A DNA stretch of 64,000 nucleotides from Timema cristinae (GCA_039000515.1 JBCFYV010000001.1:12377928-12441927), one strand, 5' to 3'; positions 1 to 15,290 are shown, numbered from the stretch's first letter. Translations and numbers: made by a program. Notes: generated from the letters alone by a model not told the origin.

Positions 1-3000
1 TAAAATCATGAATATTCAAAATAACTCTAAAACTATTGATTTTTCATACAAAAATTCCCCAACTATAAGGAAGGCCCTGGAATTACCTTCTTAAAGAAAG
101 CTTAAATGATTTGATCGAATAAAAAACTAAGTTGTTACCGGCTGTTCTGTAGCCAACATATATGGTAAACATAAACATTAAAAAAAATCACAAAACATGA
201 TCCGATAGAAAAGTGTAATTTAAATGTTGTCTCGTGCACTTCAATACTACCAAATTGCCAGACACACTACACAAACATTCAAAATAACTCTAAAAATATC
301 GATTTTTCATATAAAAATTCCTTATGTAAAACGAAGTCCCTGGAATAACCTACTTAAAAAGAGATTACATGTTACGATCGGATAAAAAATGTAGCTTCAC
401 TGGCAGTTCCGTAGTCAATATACATGGTAAAATAAGGGCTCGGATTTACGTACATAAAAAAATTCACAAGACTCGATAATATAAAAGATTATATGGTGTC
501 TTGTGTCAGTCCCACAAAATTGCCAGACACATCACAAATATTCAAAATAACTCTAAAAATATCAATTTTTCATATAAAAATTTCCCCAAGTAATGGGAAG
601 GCCTTAGAATTACCCGCTAAATGAGATTTCACATGTTACGATCGGATAAAAAATTTAGCTTTTATGGGTGTTTATGTAATCCACATATATAATAAAAGGA
701 AGGGCTCGGATATACATACATTAAAAAAGTTCACAAGACCCGAAAAGATAGGAGATTAGATGGTCTCTTATGCACTTCAATATAACAAGATTGGTGGAAA
801 AATCACGAATATTCAAAATAACTCTAAAACTATTGATTTTTCATATAAAAATTCCCCAACTATAAGGAAGGCCCTGGAATTACCTACTTAAAGAAAGCTT
901 AAATGTTTTGATCGAATAAAAAACTAAGTTGTTTCCGGCTCTTCTGTAGCCAACATATGTGGTAAACATAAACATTAAAAAAAATCACAAAACATGATCC
1001 GATAGAAAAGTGTAATTTAAATGTTGTCTCGTGCACTTCAATACTACCAAATTGCCAGACACTACATAAACATTCAAAATAACTCAAAAAAATATCGATT
1101 TTACATATAAAAATTCCTTATGTAAAACGAAGTCCCTGGAATAACCTACTTAAAAAGAGATTACATGTTACGATCGGATAAAAAATTTAACTTTTATGGG
1201 TGTTTATGTAATCCACATATATAATAAAAGGAAGGGCTCGGATTTACATACATTAAAAAAGTTCACAAGACCCGAAAAGATAGGAGATTAGATGGTCTCT
1301 TATGCACTTTAATATTACAAAATTGGTGGTAAAATCATGAATATTCAAAATAACTCTAAAACTATTGATTTTTCATACAAAAATTCCCCAACTATAAGGA
1401 AGGCCCTGGAATTACCTTCTTAAAGAAAGCTTAAATGTTTTGATCGAATAAAAAACTAAGTTGTTACCGGCTGTTCTGTAGCCAACATATATGGTAAACA
1501 TAAACATTAAAAAAAATCACAAAACATGATCCGATAGAAAAGTGTAATTTAAATGTTGTCTCGTGCACTTCAATACTACCAAATTGCCAGACACACTATA
1601 CAAACATTCAAAATAACTCTAAAAATATCGATTTTTCATATAAAAATTCCTTATGTAAAACGAAGTCCCTGGAATAACCTACTTAAAAAGAGATTACAAG
1701 TTACGATCGGATAAAAAATTTAGCTTCACTGGCTCTTCCGTAGTCAACATACATGGTAAAATGAAGGGCTCGGATTTACGTACATAAAAAAATTCACAAG
1801 ACTCGATAATATAAAAGATTATATGGTGTCTTGTGCAGTCCCACAAAATTGCCAGACACATCAAAAATATTCAAAATAACTCTAAAAATATCAATTTTTC
1901 ATATAAAAATTTCCCAAGTAATGGGAAGGCCTTAGAAATACCCACTAAATGAGATTTCACATGTTACGATCGGATAAAAAATTTAACTTTTATGGGTGTT
2001 TATGTAATCCACATATATAATAAAAGGAAGGGCTCGGATTTACATATATTAAAAAAGTTCACAAGACCCGAAAAGATAGGAGATTAGAAGGTCTCTTATG
2101 CACTTCAATATTTCAAGATTGGTGGAATAATCACGAATATTCAAAATAACTCTAAAACTATTGATTTTTCATATAAAAATTCCCCAACTATAAGGAAGGC
2201 CCTGGAATTACCTACTTAAAGAAATCTTAAATGTTTTGATCGAATAAAAAACTAAGTTGTTTCCGGCTCTTCTGTAGCCAACATATGTGGTAAACATAAA
2301 CATTAAAAAAATCACAAAACATGATCCGATAGAAAAGTGTAATTTAAATGTTGTCTCGTGCACTTCAATACTACCAAATTGCCAGACACTACACAAACAT
2401 TCAAAATAACTCAAAAAATACGATTTTACATATAAAAATTCCTTATGTAAAACGAAGTCCCTGGAATAACCTACTTAAAAAGAGATTATATGTTACGATC
2501 GGATAAAAAATTTAACTTTTATGGGTGTTTATGTAATCCACATATATAATAAAAGGAAGGGCTCGGATTTACATACATTAAAAAAGTTCACAAGACCCGA
2601 AACGATAGGAGATTAGATGGTCTCTTATGCACTTTAATATTACTAAATTGGTGGTAAAATCATGAATATTCAAAATAACTCTAAAACTATTGATTTTTCA
2701 TACAAAAATTCCCCAACTATAAGGAAGGCCCTGGAATTACCTTCTTAAAGAAAGCTTAAATGATTTGATCGAATAAAAAACTAAGTTGTTACCGGCTGTT
2801 CTGTAGCCAACATATATGGTAAACATAAACATTAAAAAAAATCACAAAACATGATCCGATAGAAAAGTGTAATTTAAATGTTGTCTCGTGCACTTCAATA
2901 CTACCAAATTGCCGGACACACTACACAAACATTCAAAATAACTCTAAAAATATCGATTTTTCATATAAAAATTCCCTATGTAAAACGAAGTCCCTGGAAT

Positions 3001-6000
3001 AACCTACTTAAAAAGAGATTACATGTTACGATCGGATAAAAAATTTAGCTTCACTGGCTCTTTCGTAGTCAACATACATGGTAAAATGAAGGGCTCGGAT
3101 TTACGAACATAAAAAAATTCACAACACTTGATAATATAAAAGATTATATGGTGTCTTGTGCAGTCCCAAAAAATTTCCAGACACATCACAAATATTCAAA
3201 ATAACTCTAAAATATCAATTTTTCATAAAAAAAATTCCCAAGTAATGGGAAGGCCTTAGAATTACCCGCTAAATGAGATTTCACATGTTACGATCGGATA
3301 AAAAATTTAGCTTTTATGGGTGTTTATGTAATCCACATATATAATAAAAGGAAGGGCTCGGATTTACATACATTAAAAAAGTTCACAAGACCCGAAAAGA
3401 TAGGAGATTAGATGGTCTCTTATGCACTACAATATTACAAGATTGGTGGAAAAATCACGAATATTCAAAATAACTCTAAAACTATTGATTTTTCATAAAA
3501 AAATTCCCCAACTATAAGGAAGGCCCTGGAATTACCTACTTAAAGAAAGCTTAAATGTTTTGATCGAATAAAAAACTAAGTTGTTACCGGCTGTTCTGTA
3601 GCCAACATATATGGTAAACATAAACATTAAAAAAAATCACAAAATATGATCCGATAGAAAAGTGTAATTTAAATGTTGTCTCGTGCACTTCAATACTACC
3701 AAATTGCCGGACACACTACACAAACATTCAAAATAACTCTAAAAATATGGATTTTTCATATAAAAATTCCTTATGTAAAACGAAGTCCCTGGAATAACCT
3801 ACTTAAAAAGAGATTACATGTTACGATCGGATAAAAAATTTAGCTTCACTGGCTCTTCCGTAGTCAACATACATGGTAAAATGAAGGGCTCGGATTTACG
3901 TACTTAAAAAAATTCACAAGACTCGATAATATAAAAGATTATATGGTGTCTTGTGCAGTCCCACAAAATTGCCAGACACATCACAAATATTCAAAATAAC
4001 TCTAAAAATATCAATTTTTCATATAAAAATTTCCCAAGTAATGGGAAGGCCTTAGAATTACCCAATAAATGAGATTTCACATGTTACGTACGGATAAAAA
4101 ATCTAGCTTTTATGGGTTTTTATTTAATCCACATATACAATAAAAGGAAGGGTTCGGATTTACATACATTAAAATAGTTCACAAGACCCGAAAAGATAGG
4201 AGATTAGATGGGCTCTTATGCACTTCAATATTACAAGATTGGTGGAAAAATCACGAATATTCAAAACAACTCTAAAACTATTGATTTTTAATATAAAAAT
4301 TTCCCCAACTATAAGGAAGGCCCTGGAATTACCTACTTAAGGAAAGATTAAAAGTTTTGATCGAATAAAAAACTAAGTTGTTACCGGCTCTTCTGTAGCC
4401 AACATATGTGGTAAACATAAACATTAAAAAAAATCACAAAACATGATCCGATAGAAAAGTGTAATTTAAATGTTGTCTCGTGCACTTCAATACTACCAAA
4501 TTGCCAGACACACTACACAAATATTCAAAATAACTCTAAATATATCGATTTTTCATATAAAAATTCCTTATGTAAAACGAAGTCCCTGGAATAACCTACT
4601 TAAAAAGAGATTACATGTTACGATCTGATAAAAAATTTAGCTTCACTGGCTCTTCCGTAGTCAAAAAACATGGTAAAATGAAGGGCTCGGATTTACGTAC
4701 ATAAAAAAATTCACAAGACTCGATAATATAAAAGATTATATGGTGTTTTGTGCAGTCCCACAAAATTGCCAGACACATCACAAATATTCAAAATAACTCT
4801 AAAAATATCAATTTTTCATATAAAAATTTCCCAAGTAATGGGAAGGCCTTAGAATTACCCACTAAATGAGATTTCACATGTTACGATCGGATAAAAAATT
4901 TAAGTTTTATGGGTGTTTATGTAATCCACATATATAATAAAAGGAAGGGCTCGGATTTACATACATTAAAAAAGTTCACAAGACCCGAAACGATAGGAGA
5001 TTAGATGGTCTCTTATGCACTTTAATATTACAAAATTGGTGGTAAAATCATGAATATTCAAAATAACTCTAAAACTATTGATTTTTCATACAAAAATTCC
5101 CCAACTATAAGGAAGGCCCTGGAATTACCTTCTAAAAGAAAGCTTAAATGATTTGATCGAATAAAAAACTAAGTTGTTACGGCTGTTCTGTAGCCAACAT
5201 ATATGGTAAACATAAACATTAAAAAAAATCACAAAACATGATCCGATAGAAAAGTGTAATTTAAATGTTGTCTCGTGCACTTCAATACTACCAAATTGCC
5301 AGACACACTACACAAACATTCAAAATAACTCTAAAAATATCGATTTTTCATATAAAAATTCCTTATGTTAAAACGAAGTCCTGGAATAACCTACTTAAAA
5401 AGAGATTACATGTTACGATCGGATAAAAAATGTAGCTTCACTGGCAGTTCCGTAGTCAATATACATGGTAAAATAAGGGCTCGGATTTACGTACATAAAA
5501 AAATTCACAAGACTCGATAATATAAAAGATTATATGGTGTCTTGTGCAGTCCCACAAAATTGCCAGACACATCACAAATATTCAAAATAACTCTAAAAAT
5601 ATCAATTTTTCATATAAAAATTTCCCAAGTAATGGGAAGGCCTTAGAATTACCCGCTAAATGAGATTTCACATGTTACGATCGGATAAAAAATTTAGCTT
5701 TTATGGGTGTTTATGTAATCCACATATATAATAAAAGGAAGGGCTCGGATATACATACATTAAAAAAGTTCACAAGACCCGAAAAGATAGGAGATTAGAT
5801 GGTCTCTTATGCACTTCAATATAACAAGATTGGTGGAAAAATCACGAATATTCAAAATAACTCTAAAACTATTGATTTTTCATATAAAAATTCCCAACTA
5901 TAAGGAAGGCCCTGGAATTACCTACTTAAAGAAAGCTTAAATGTTTTGATCGAATAAAAAACTAAGTTGTTTCCGGCTCTTCTGTAGCCAACATATGTGG

Positions 6001-9000
6001 TAAACATAAACATTAAAAAAAATCACAAAACATGATCCGATAGAAAAGTGTAATTTAAATGTTGTCTCGTGCACTTCAATACTACCAAATTGCCAGACAC
6101 TACATAAACATTCAAAATAACTCAAAAAATATCGATTTTACATATAAAAATTCCTTATGTAAAACGAAGTCCTGGAATAACCTACTTAAAAAGAGATTAC
6201 ATGTTACGATCGGATAAAAAATTTAACTTTTATGGGTGTTTATGTAATCCACATATATAATAAAAGGAAGGGCTCGGATTTACATACATTAAAAAAGTTC
6301 ACAAGACCCGAAAAGATAGGAGATTAGATGGTCTCTTATGCACTTTAATATTACAAAATTGGTGGTAAAATCATGAATATTCAAAATAACTCTAAAACTA
6401 TTGATTTTTCATACAAAAATTCCCCAACTATAAGGAAGGCCCTGGAATTACCTTCTTAAAGAAAGCTTAAATGTTTTGATCGAATAAAAAACTAAGTTGT
6501 TACCGGCTGTTCTGTAGCCAACATATATGGTAAACATAAACATTAAAAAAAAATCACAAAACATGATCCGATAGAAAAGTGTAATTTAAATGTTGTCTCG
6601 TGCACTTCAATACTACCAAATTGCCAGACACACTATACAAACATTCAAAATAACTCTAAAAATATCGATTTTTCATATAAAAATTCCTTATGTAAAACGA
6701 AGTCCCTGGAATAACCTACTTAAAAAGAGATTACAAGTTACGATCGGATAAAAAATTTAGCTTCACTGGCTCTTCCGTAGTCAACATACATGGTAAAATG
6801 AAGGGCTCGGATTTACGTACATAAAAAAATTCACAAGACTCGATAATATAAAAGATTATATGGTGTCTTGTGCAGTCCCACAAAATTGCCAGACACATCA
6901 AAAATATTCAAAATAACTCTAAAAATATCAATTTTTCATATAAAAATTTCCCAAGTAATGGGAAGGCCTTAGAAATACCCACTAAATGAGATTTCACATG
7001 TTACGATCGGATAAAAAATTTAACTTTTATGGGTGTTTATGTAATCCACATATATAATAAAAGGAAGGGCTCGGATTTACATATATTAAAAAAGTTCACA
7101 AGACCCGAAAAGATAGGAGATTAGAAGGTCTCTTATGCACTTCAATATTTCAAGATTGGTGGAATAATCACGAATATTCAAAATAACTCTAAAACTATTG
7201 ATTTTTCATATTAAAAATTCCCCAACTATAAGGAAGGCCCTGGAATTACCTACTTAAAGAAATCTTAAATGTTTTGATCGAATAAAAAACTAAGTTGTTT
7301 CCGGCTCTTCTGTAGCCAACATATGTGGTAAACATAAACATTAAAAAAATCACAAAACATGATCCGATAGAAAAGTGTAATTTAAATGTTGTCTCGTGCA
7401 CTTCAATACTACCAAATTGCCAGACACTACAAAACATTCAAAATAACTCAAAAAATATCGATTTTACATATAAAAATTCCTTATGTAAAACGAAGTCCCT
7501 GGAATAACCTACTTAAAAAGAGATTAATGTTACGATCGGATAAAAAATTTAACTTTTATGGGTGTTTATGTAATCCACAATTAATTAAAAGGAAGGGCTC
7601 GGATTTACTACATTAAAAAAGTTCACAAGACCCGAAACGATAGGAGATTAGATGGTCTCTTATGCATTTAATATTACTAAATTGGTGGTAAATCATGAAT
7701 ATTCAAAATAACTCTAAAACTATGATTTTTCATACAAAAATTTCCCAACTATAAGGAAGGCCCTGGAATTACCTACTTAAAGAAAGCTTTAATGTTTTGA
7801 TCGATAAAAAAACTAAGTTGTTACGGCTGTTTCTGTAGCCAACATATATGGTAAACATAAACATTATAAAAAAATCACAAAATATGATCCGATAGAAAGT
7901 GTAATTTAAATGTTGTCTCGTGCACTTCAATATACCAAATTGCGGACACACTACACAAACATTCAAAATAACTCTAAAAATATGGATTTTTCATATAAAA
8001 ATTCCTTATGTAAAACGAAGTCCCTGGAATTAACCTACTTAAAAAGAGATTACATGTTACGATCGGAATAAAAAATTTAGCTTCACTGGCTCTTCCGTAG
8101 TCAACATACATGGTAAAATGAAGGGCTCGGATTTACGTACATAAAAAAATTTACAGATCGATATATAAAAGATTATATGGTGTCTTGTGCAGTCCACAAA
8201 ATTGCCAGACACATCACAAATATTCAAAATAACTCTAAAAATATCAATTTTTCATATAAAAATTTACCAGTAATGGGAAGCCTTAGAATTACCGCAAACG
8301 AGATTTCACATGTTACGATCGGTTAAAAAATTTAGTTTTTATGGGTTTTTATAATCCACATATATAATAAAAGGAAGGGCTCGGATTTACATACATTAAA
8401 AAAGTTCACAAGACCCGAAAAGATAGGAGATTAGATGGTCTCTTATGGACTTTAATATTACAAAATTGGTGGAAAAATCACGAATACTCAAAATAACTCT
8501 AAAACTATTGATTTTTCATTAAAAATTCCCCAACTATAAGGAAGGCCCTGGAACTACCTACTTAATGAAAGCTTAAATGTTTTGATCGAATAAAAAACTA
8601 AGTTGTTACCGGCTCTTCTGTAGCCAACATATATGGTAAACATAAACATTTAAAAAAATCACAAAACATGATCCGATAGAAAAGTGTAATTTAAATGTTG
8701 TCTCGTGCACTTCAATAATACCAAATTGCCGGACACACTACACAAACATTCAAAGTAACTCTAAAAATATCGATTTTTCATATAAAAATTTTATATAAAA
8801 CGAAGTCCCTGGAATAACCTACTTAAAAAGGGATTACATGTTACGATCGGATGAAAAAATTTAGCTTCACTGGCTCTTCCTTAGTCAACATTTATGGTAA
8901 AATGAAGGGCTCGGATTTACGTACATAAAAAAATTCACAAGACTCGATAATATAAAAGATTATATGGTGTCTTGTGCAGTCCCACAAAATTGCCAGACAC

Positions 9001-12000
9001 ATCACAAATATTCAAAATAACTCTAAAAATATCAATTTTTCATATAAAAATTTCCAAGTAATGGGAAGGCCTTAGAATTACCCGCTAAATGAGATTTCAC
9101 ATGTTAAGATCGGATAAAAAATTTAGCTTTTATGGGTGTTTATAGTAATCCACATATATAATAAAAGGAAGGGCTCGGATTTACATACATTAAAAAAGTT
9201 CACAAGACCCGAAAAGATAGGAGATTAGACGGTCTCTTATGCACTTCAATATTACAAGATATGGTGGAAAAATCACGAATATTCAAAATAACTCTAAAAA
9301 CTATTGATTTTTCATATAAAAATTCCCCAACTATAAGGAAGGCCCTGGAATTACCTACTTAAAGAAAGCTTAAATGTTTTGATCGAATAAAAAACTAAGT
9401 TGTTTCCGGCTCTTCTGTAGCCAACATATGTGGTAAATATAAACATTTAAAAAAATCACAAAACATGATCCGATAGAAAAGTGTAATTTAAATGTTGTCT
9501 CGTGCACTTCAATATACCAAATTGCCAGGACACACTACACAAACATTCAAAATAACTCTAAAAATATCGATTTTTCATATTAAAATTCTTATGTAAAACG
9601 AAGTCCCTGGAATAACCTACTTAAAAAGAGATTACAAGTTACGATCGGAAAAAAAATTTAGCTTCACTGGCTCTTCCGTAGTCAACATACATGGTAAAAT
9701 GAAGGGCTCGGATTTACGTACATAAAAAAATTCACAAGACTCGATAATATAAAAGATTATATGGTGTCTTGTGCAGTCCCAAAAAATTGCCAGACACATC
9801 ACAAATATTCAAAATAACTCTAAAAATATCAATTTTTCATATAAAAATTTCCCAAGTAATGGGAAGGCCTTAGAATTACCCACTAAATGAGATTTCACAT
9901 GTTACGATCGGATAAAAAATTTAACTTTTATGGGTGTTTATGTAATCCACATATATAATAAAAGGAAGGGCTCGGATTTACATACATTAAAAAAGTTCAC
10001 AAGACCCGAAAAGATAGGAGATTAGATGGTCTCTTATGCACTTTAATATTACAAAATTGGTGGTAAAATCATGAATATTCAAAATAACTCTAAAACTATT
10101 GATTTTTCATACAAAAATTCCCCAACTATAAGGAAGGCCCTGGAATTACCTTCTTAAATAAAGCTTAAATGATTTGATCGAATATAAAACTAAGTTGTTA
10201 CCGGCTATTCTGTAGCCAACATATATGGTAAACATAAACATTAAAAAAAATCACAAAACATGATCCGATAGAAAAGTGTAATTTAAATGTTGTCTCGTGC
10301 ACTTCAATACTACCAAATTGCCGGACACACTACACAAACATTCAAAATAACTCTAAAAATATCGATTTTTCATATAAAAATTCCTTATGTAAAACGAAGT
10401 CCCTGGAATAACCTACTTAAAAAGAGATTACATGTTACGATCGGATAAAAAATTTAGCTTCACTGGCTCTTCCGTAGTCAACATACATGGTAAAATGAAG
10501 GGCTCGGATTTACGCACATAAAAAAATTCACAAGACTCGATAATATAAAAGATTATATGGTTTCTTGTGCAGTCCCACAAAATTGCCAGACACATCACAA
10601 ATATTCAAAATAACTCTAAAAATATCAATTTTTCATATAAAAATTTCCCAAGTAATGGGAATGCCTATGAATTACCCGCTAAATGAGATTTCACATGTTA
10701 CGATCGGATAAAAAATTTAGCTTTTATGGGTTTTTATGTAATCAACATATATAATAAAAGGAAGGGCTCGGATTTACATACATTAAAAAAGTTCACAAGA
10801 CCCGAAAAGATAGGAGATTAGATGGTCTCTTATGCACTTTAATATTATAAAATTGGTAGAAAAATCACGAATATTCAAAATAACTCTAAAACTATTGATT
10901 TTTCATATTAAAATTCCCCAACTATAAGGAAGGCCCTGGAATTACCTACTTAAAGAAAGCTTAAATGTTTTGATCGAATAAAAAACTAAGTTGTTACCGG
11001 CTCTTCTGTAGCCAACATATATGGTAAACATAAACATTAAAAAAATCACAAAACAGGATCCGATAGAAAAGTGTAATTTAAATGTTGTCTCGTGCACTTC
11101 AATACTACCAAATTGCCGGACACACTACACATACATTCAAAATAACTCTAAAAATATCGATTTTTCATATAAAAATTCCTTATATAAAACGAAGTCCCTG
11201 GAATAACCTACTTAAAAAGAGATTATATGTTACGATCGGATAAAAAATTTAGCTTCACTGGCTCTTCCGTAGTCAACATACATGGTAAAATGAAGGGCTC
11301 GGATTTACGTACATAAAAAAATTCACAAGACTCGATAATATAAAAGATTATATGGTGTCTTGTGCAGTCCCACAAAATTGCCAGACACATTACAAATATT
11401 CAAAATAACTCTAAAAATATCAATTTTTCATATAAAAATTTCCCAAGTAATGGGAAGGCCTTAGAATTACCCGCAAACGAGATTTCACATGTTACGATCG
11501 GTTAAAAAATTTAGTTTTATGGGTTTTATATAATCCACATATATAATAAAAGGAAGGGCTCGGATTTACATACATTAAAAAAGTTCACAAGACCCGAAAA
11601 GATAGGAGATTAGATGGTCTCTTATGGACTTTAATATTACAAAATTGGTGGAAAAATCACGAATACTCAAAATAACTCTAAAACTATTGATTTTTCATAT
11701 AAAAATTCCCCAACTATAAGGAAGGCCCTGGAACTACCTACTTAATGAAAGCTTAAATGTTTTGATCGAATAAAAAACTAAGTTGTTACCGGCTCTTCTG
11801 TAGCCAACATATATGGTAAACATAAACATTTAAAAAAATCACAAAACCTGATCCGATAGAAAAGTGTAATTTAAATGTTGTCTCGTGCACTTCAATAATA
11901 CCAAATTGCCGGACACACTACACAAACATTCAAAGTAACTCTAAAAATATCGATTTTTCATATAAAAATTTATTATATAAAACGAAGTCCCTGGAATAAC

Positions 12001-14097
12001 CTACTTAAAAGGGATTACATGTTACGATCGGATGAAAAAATTTAGCTTCACTGGCTCTTCCTTAGTCAACATTTATGGTAAAATGAAGGGCTCGGATTTA
12101 CGTACATAAAAAAATTCACAAGACTCGATAATATAAAAGATTATATGGTGTCTTGTGCAGTCCCACAAAATTGCCAGACACATCACAAATATTCAAAATA
12201 ACTCTAAAAATATCAATTTTTCATATAAAAATTTCCCAAGTAATGGGAAGGCCTTAGAATTACCCAATAAATGAGATTTCACATGTTACGATCGGATAAA
12301 AAATCTAGCTTTTATGGGTTTTTATGTAATCCACATATACAATAAAAGGAAGGGTTCGGATTTACATACATTAAAATAGTTCACAAGACCCGAAAAGATA
12401 GGAGATTAGATGGGCTCTTATGCACTTCAATATTACAAGATTGGTGGAAAAATCACGAATATTCAAAACAACTCTAAAACTATTGATTTTTAATATAAAA
12501 ATTTCCCCAACTATAAGGAAGGCCCTGGAATTACCTACTTAAGGAAAGATTAAATGTTTTGATCGAATAAAAAACTAAGTTGTTACCGGCTCTTCTGTAG
12601 CCAACATATGTGGTAAACATAAACATTAAAAAAAATCACAAAACATGATCCGATAGAAAAGTGTAATTTAAATGTTGTCTCGTGCACTTCAATACTACCA
12701 AATTGCCAGACACACTACACAAATATTCAAAATAACTCTAAATATATCGATTTTTCATATAAAAATTCCTTATGTAAAACGAAGTCCCTGGAATAACCTA
12801 CTTAAAAAGAGATTACATGTTACGATCTGATAAAAAATTTAGCTTCACTGGCTCTTCCGTAGTCAACAAACATGGTAAAATGAAGGGCTCGGATTTACGT
12901 ACATAAAAAAATTCACAAGACTCGATAATATAAAAGATTATATGGTGTCTTGTGCAGTCCCACAAAATTGCCAGACACATCACAAATATTCAAAATAACT
13001 CTAAAAATATCAATTTTTCATATAAAAATTTCCCAAGTAATGGGAATGCCTTAGAATTACCCACTAAATGAGATTTCACGTGTTACGATCGGATAAAAAA
13101 TTTAGCTTTTATGCGTTTTTATGTAATCCACATATATAATAAAAGGAAGGGCTCGGATTTACATACTTTAAAAAAAGATCACAAGACCCGAAAAGATAGG
13201 AGATTAGATGGTCTCTTATGCACTTCAATATTTCAAGATTGGTGGAAAAATCACGAATATTCAAAATAACTCTAAAACTATTGATTTTTCATATAAAAAT
13301 TCCCCAACTATAAGGAAGGCCCTGGAATAACCTACTTAAAGAAAGCTTAAATGTTTTGATCGAATAAAAAACTAAGTTGTTACCGGCTCTTCTGTAGCCA
13401 ACATTTATGGTAAACATAAACATTAAAAAAAATCACAAAACATGATCCGATAGAAAAGTGTAATTTAAATGTTGTCTCGTGCACTTCAATACTACCAAAT
13501 TGCCGGACACACTACACAAACATTCAAAATAACTCTAAAAATATCGATTTTTCATGTAAAAATTCCTTATGTAAAACGAAGTCCCTGGAATAACCTACTT
13601 AAAAAGCGATTACATGTTACGATCGGATAAAAAATTTAGCTTCAATGGCTCTTCCGTAGTCAACATACATGGTAAAATGAAGGGCTCGGATTTACGTACA
13701 TAAAAAAATTCACAAGACTCGATAATATAAAAGATTATATGGTGTCTTGTGCAGACACATCACAAATATTCAAAATAATTCTAAAAATATCAATTTTTCA
13801 TATAAAAATTTCCCAAGTAAAGGGAAGGCCTTAGAATTATCCACTAAATGAGATTTCACATGTTACGATCGGAAAAAAAATTTAGCTTTTATGGGTTTTT
13901 ATGTAATCCACATATATAATAAAAGGAAGGGCTCGGATTTACATACATTAAAAAAGTTCACAAGACCCGAAAAAATAGGAGATTAGATGGTCTCTTATGC
14001 ACTTCAATATTACAAGATTGGTGGAAAAATCACGAATATTCAAAATAACTCTAAAACTATTGATTTTTCATATAAAAATTCCCCAACTATAAGGAAG
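1..14097. repeat. Satellite array, A-B-C higher-order repeat
   Basis: A continuous tandem array runs off the left edge and stops abruptly at about 14,097, inside a C monomer. Three diverged monomers are visible. A (about 263 bp) begins GATCGAATAAAAAACTAAG; B (about 263 bp) begins GATCGGATAAAAAATTTAG then CTTCACTGG; C (about 271 bp) begins the same way then CTTTTATGGG. All three share the block TATTCAAAATAACTCTAAAA followed by GATTTTTCATATAAAAATT, so they descend from one monomer. The usual unit is the A-B-C trimer (797 bp at 12,561-13,357). Some units are A-C dimers lacking B, for example starting near 909, 2,237, 5,947 and 7,275. Monomers B and C carry a CGATCG palindrome near their junctions. 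Short open frames inside it (60-77 codons) recur with the period and are not genes. The family is not one I recognise by name. Confidence 0.95.
5039..7690. repeat. Second copy of a ~5.04 kb satellite super-repeat
   Basis: This stretch repeats positions 1 to about 2,650 at a constant offset near 5,038 bp, nearly base for base, including the same A-C dimers in the same order. The block between the two starts (A monomers near 113 and 5,155) holds five trimers and two dimers. After about 7,690 the register jumps: the next unit matches the one near 3,490-3,560 (both carry the private variants ATATGATCCG and ATATGGATTTTT), so one trimer is skipped. Other long-range copies in the array are 8.3-9.0 kb against 11.5-12.2 kb and 4.04-5.0 kb against 12.25-13.1 kb. 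Confidence 0.8.
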
Positions 14098-15290
14098 AGG
14101 AATGAGATGAAAATAGGAGGGAGGATAAAAAGAGGTAGGGGGCTATACAGTGTTGTTAAGACTGTATTTTTTTTTTTAAGTAAAAGTTTGGTTATTATAT
14201 TGACACGATGGATGATTTGAAGCTTTGTTTTACAGGATTCTTTACAATATTTTTTTAAGCGGAAGGGGGCTAGTGCTTTATATGTTGCTAACTCTCCATG
14301 TTCTCTTTTTTAGACCTTTCTGGTCGAAGTCTGGCGCTAGCCCCGCTGTCTTGCAATCCAATACCCTCTATCAACTTAACTTCCATTTGACTGCTGCCTT
14401 GTCGCCTTGGACACGTTCTTTTCCCGTGCTACGGGTAGTTCCTATGTTTTTGGAGTTGTTAAGCCTTATCATAACCTTTTAAGTTAATTGTATAATAAAT
14501 CTATTTTTGTTACCTATTTTATTCGTTTACACTTATGAAATATCTTCCCCAACCTACTTCGGTAGAATCCTTCACACATTCATTCAAGCATTTGAATGAA
14601 GATCAATTCAAACAGAGGTCAGAAAAGATTGTGTTCTGCCATTCCGTGGTAGGTTGTTACATGGACGTTCATTATATTATTTTAATTATTACGTTCAATA
14701 TTATGGCTATTAATAGGGTAAGGACGAGAAAGTGGGATGTTTTAGATTAATTGCACACGCATTACTGGGGAAAGAGGATGGTAAATTCACCGTGACAAAC
14801 CATATGTTGAAAACAATCCCTCATGCATCCGGCCGAGATTTGAGCCTTGACCCCCATGTCCATGTCATAGGAACCAAGCCCGTTGGGAGACTAATCCCTA
14901 AGACCGTACGACCACTGGTGTGGGAAGATATTTACTATAATAATATACCTAAGATAATATTTGTTTCGTGTACATTCCTTGTACAATTTAATCTTTTTAA
15001 ATGTGGCTCAACATTGTAATTATGATGTTAAAAATCAACATGATATCTAAATTATAATTTGTGGGCATTTTTTTTTATTCAGCGGTGGATCAATGATGCA
15101 ATATCTTAATCTGAGTAAAAGAAACAAATCGATGTATTATTAATATAAAATCATAGTCATCTAAAAAAACTAAAATCTTTTGATCAACTACCGTACGAAC
15201 AGTATTCAAAATTGTAACGGTGATTTATTTGAAAATATGTTGAGCTTATTGAAAAACTCACATCAAGAAACCTGATATGAAAGCGGTTTC
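14098..15290. other. Satellite flank, no gene seen
   Basis: Unique AT-rich DNA next to the satellite edge. Several open frames of 70-95 codons occur but have no recognisable domain or splice context. At about 14,740-14,930 the minus strand looks like an old tRNA-derived SINE: a box-A-like CAGTGGTCGTACGG and a box-B-like GGCTCAAATCTCGG, followed by sequence resembling family B described below. Confidence 0.5.

Noticed and set aside
899..14220. Repeated 60-77 codon open frames in the satellite
   Set aside because: The same peptide recurs with the super-repeat period (899 and 5,937; 2,208 and 7,246), which shows that they are by-products of the satellite.
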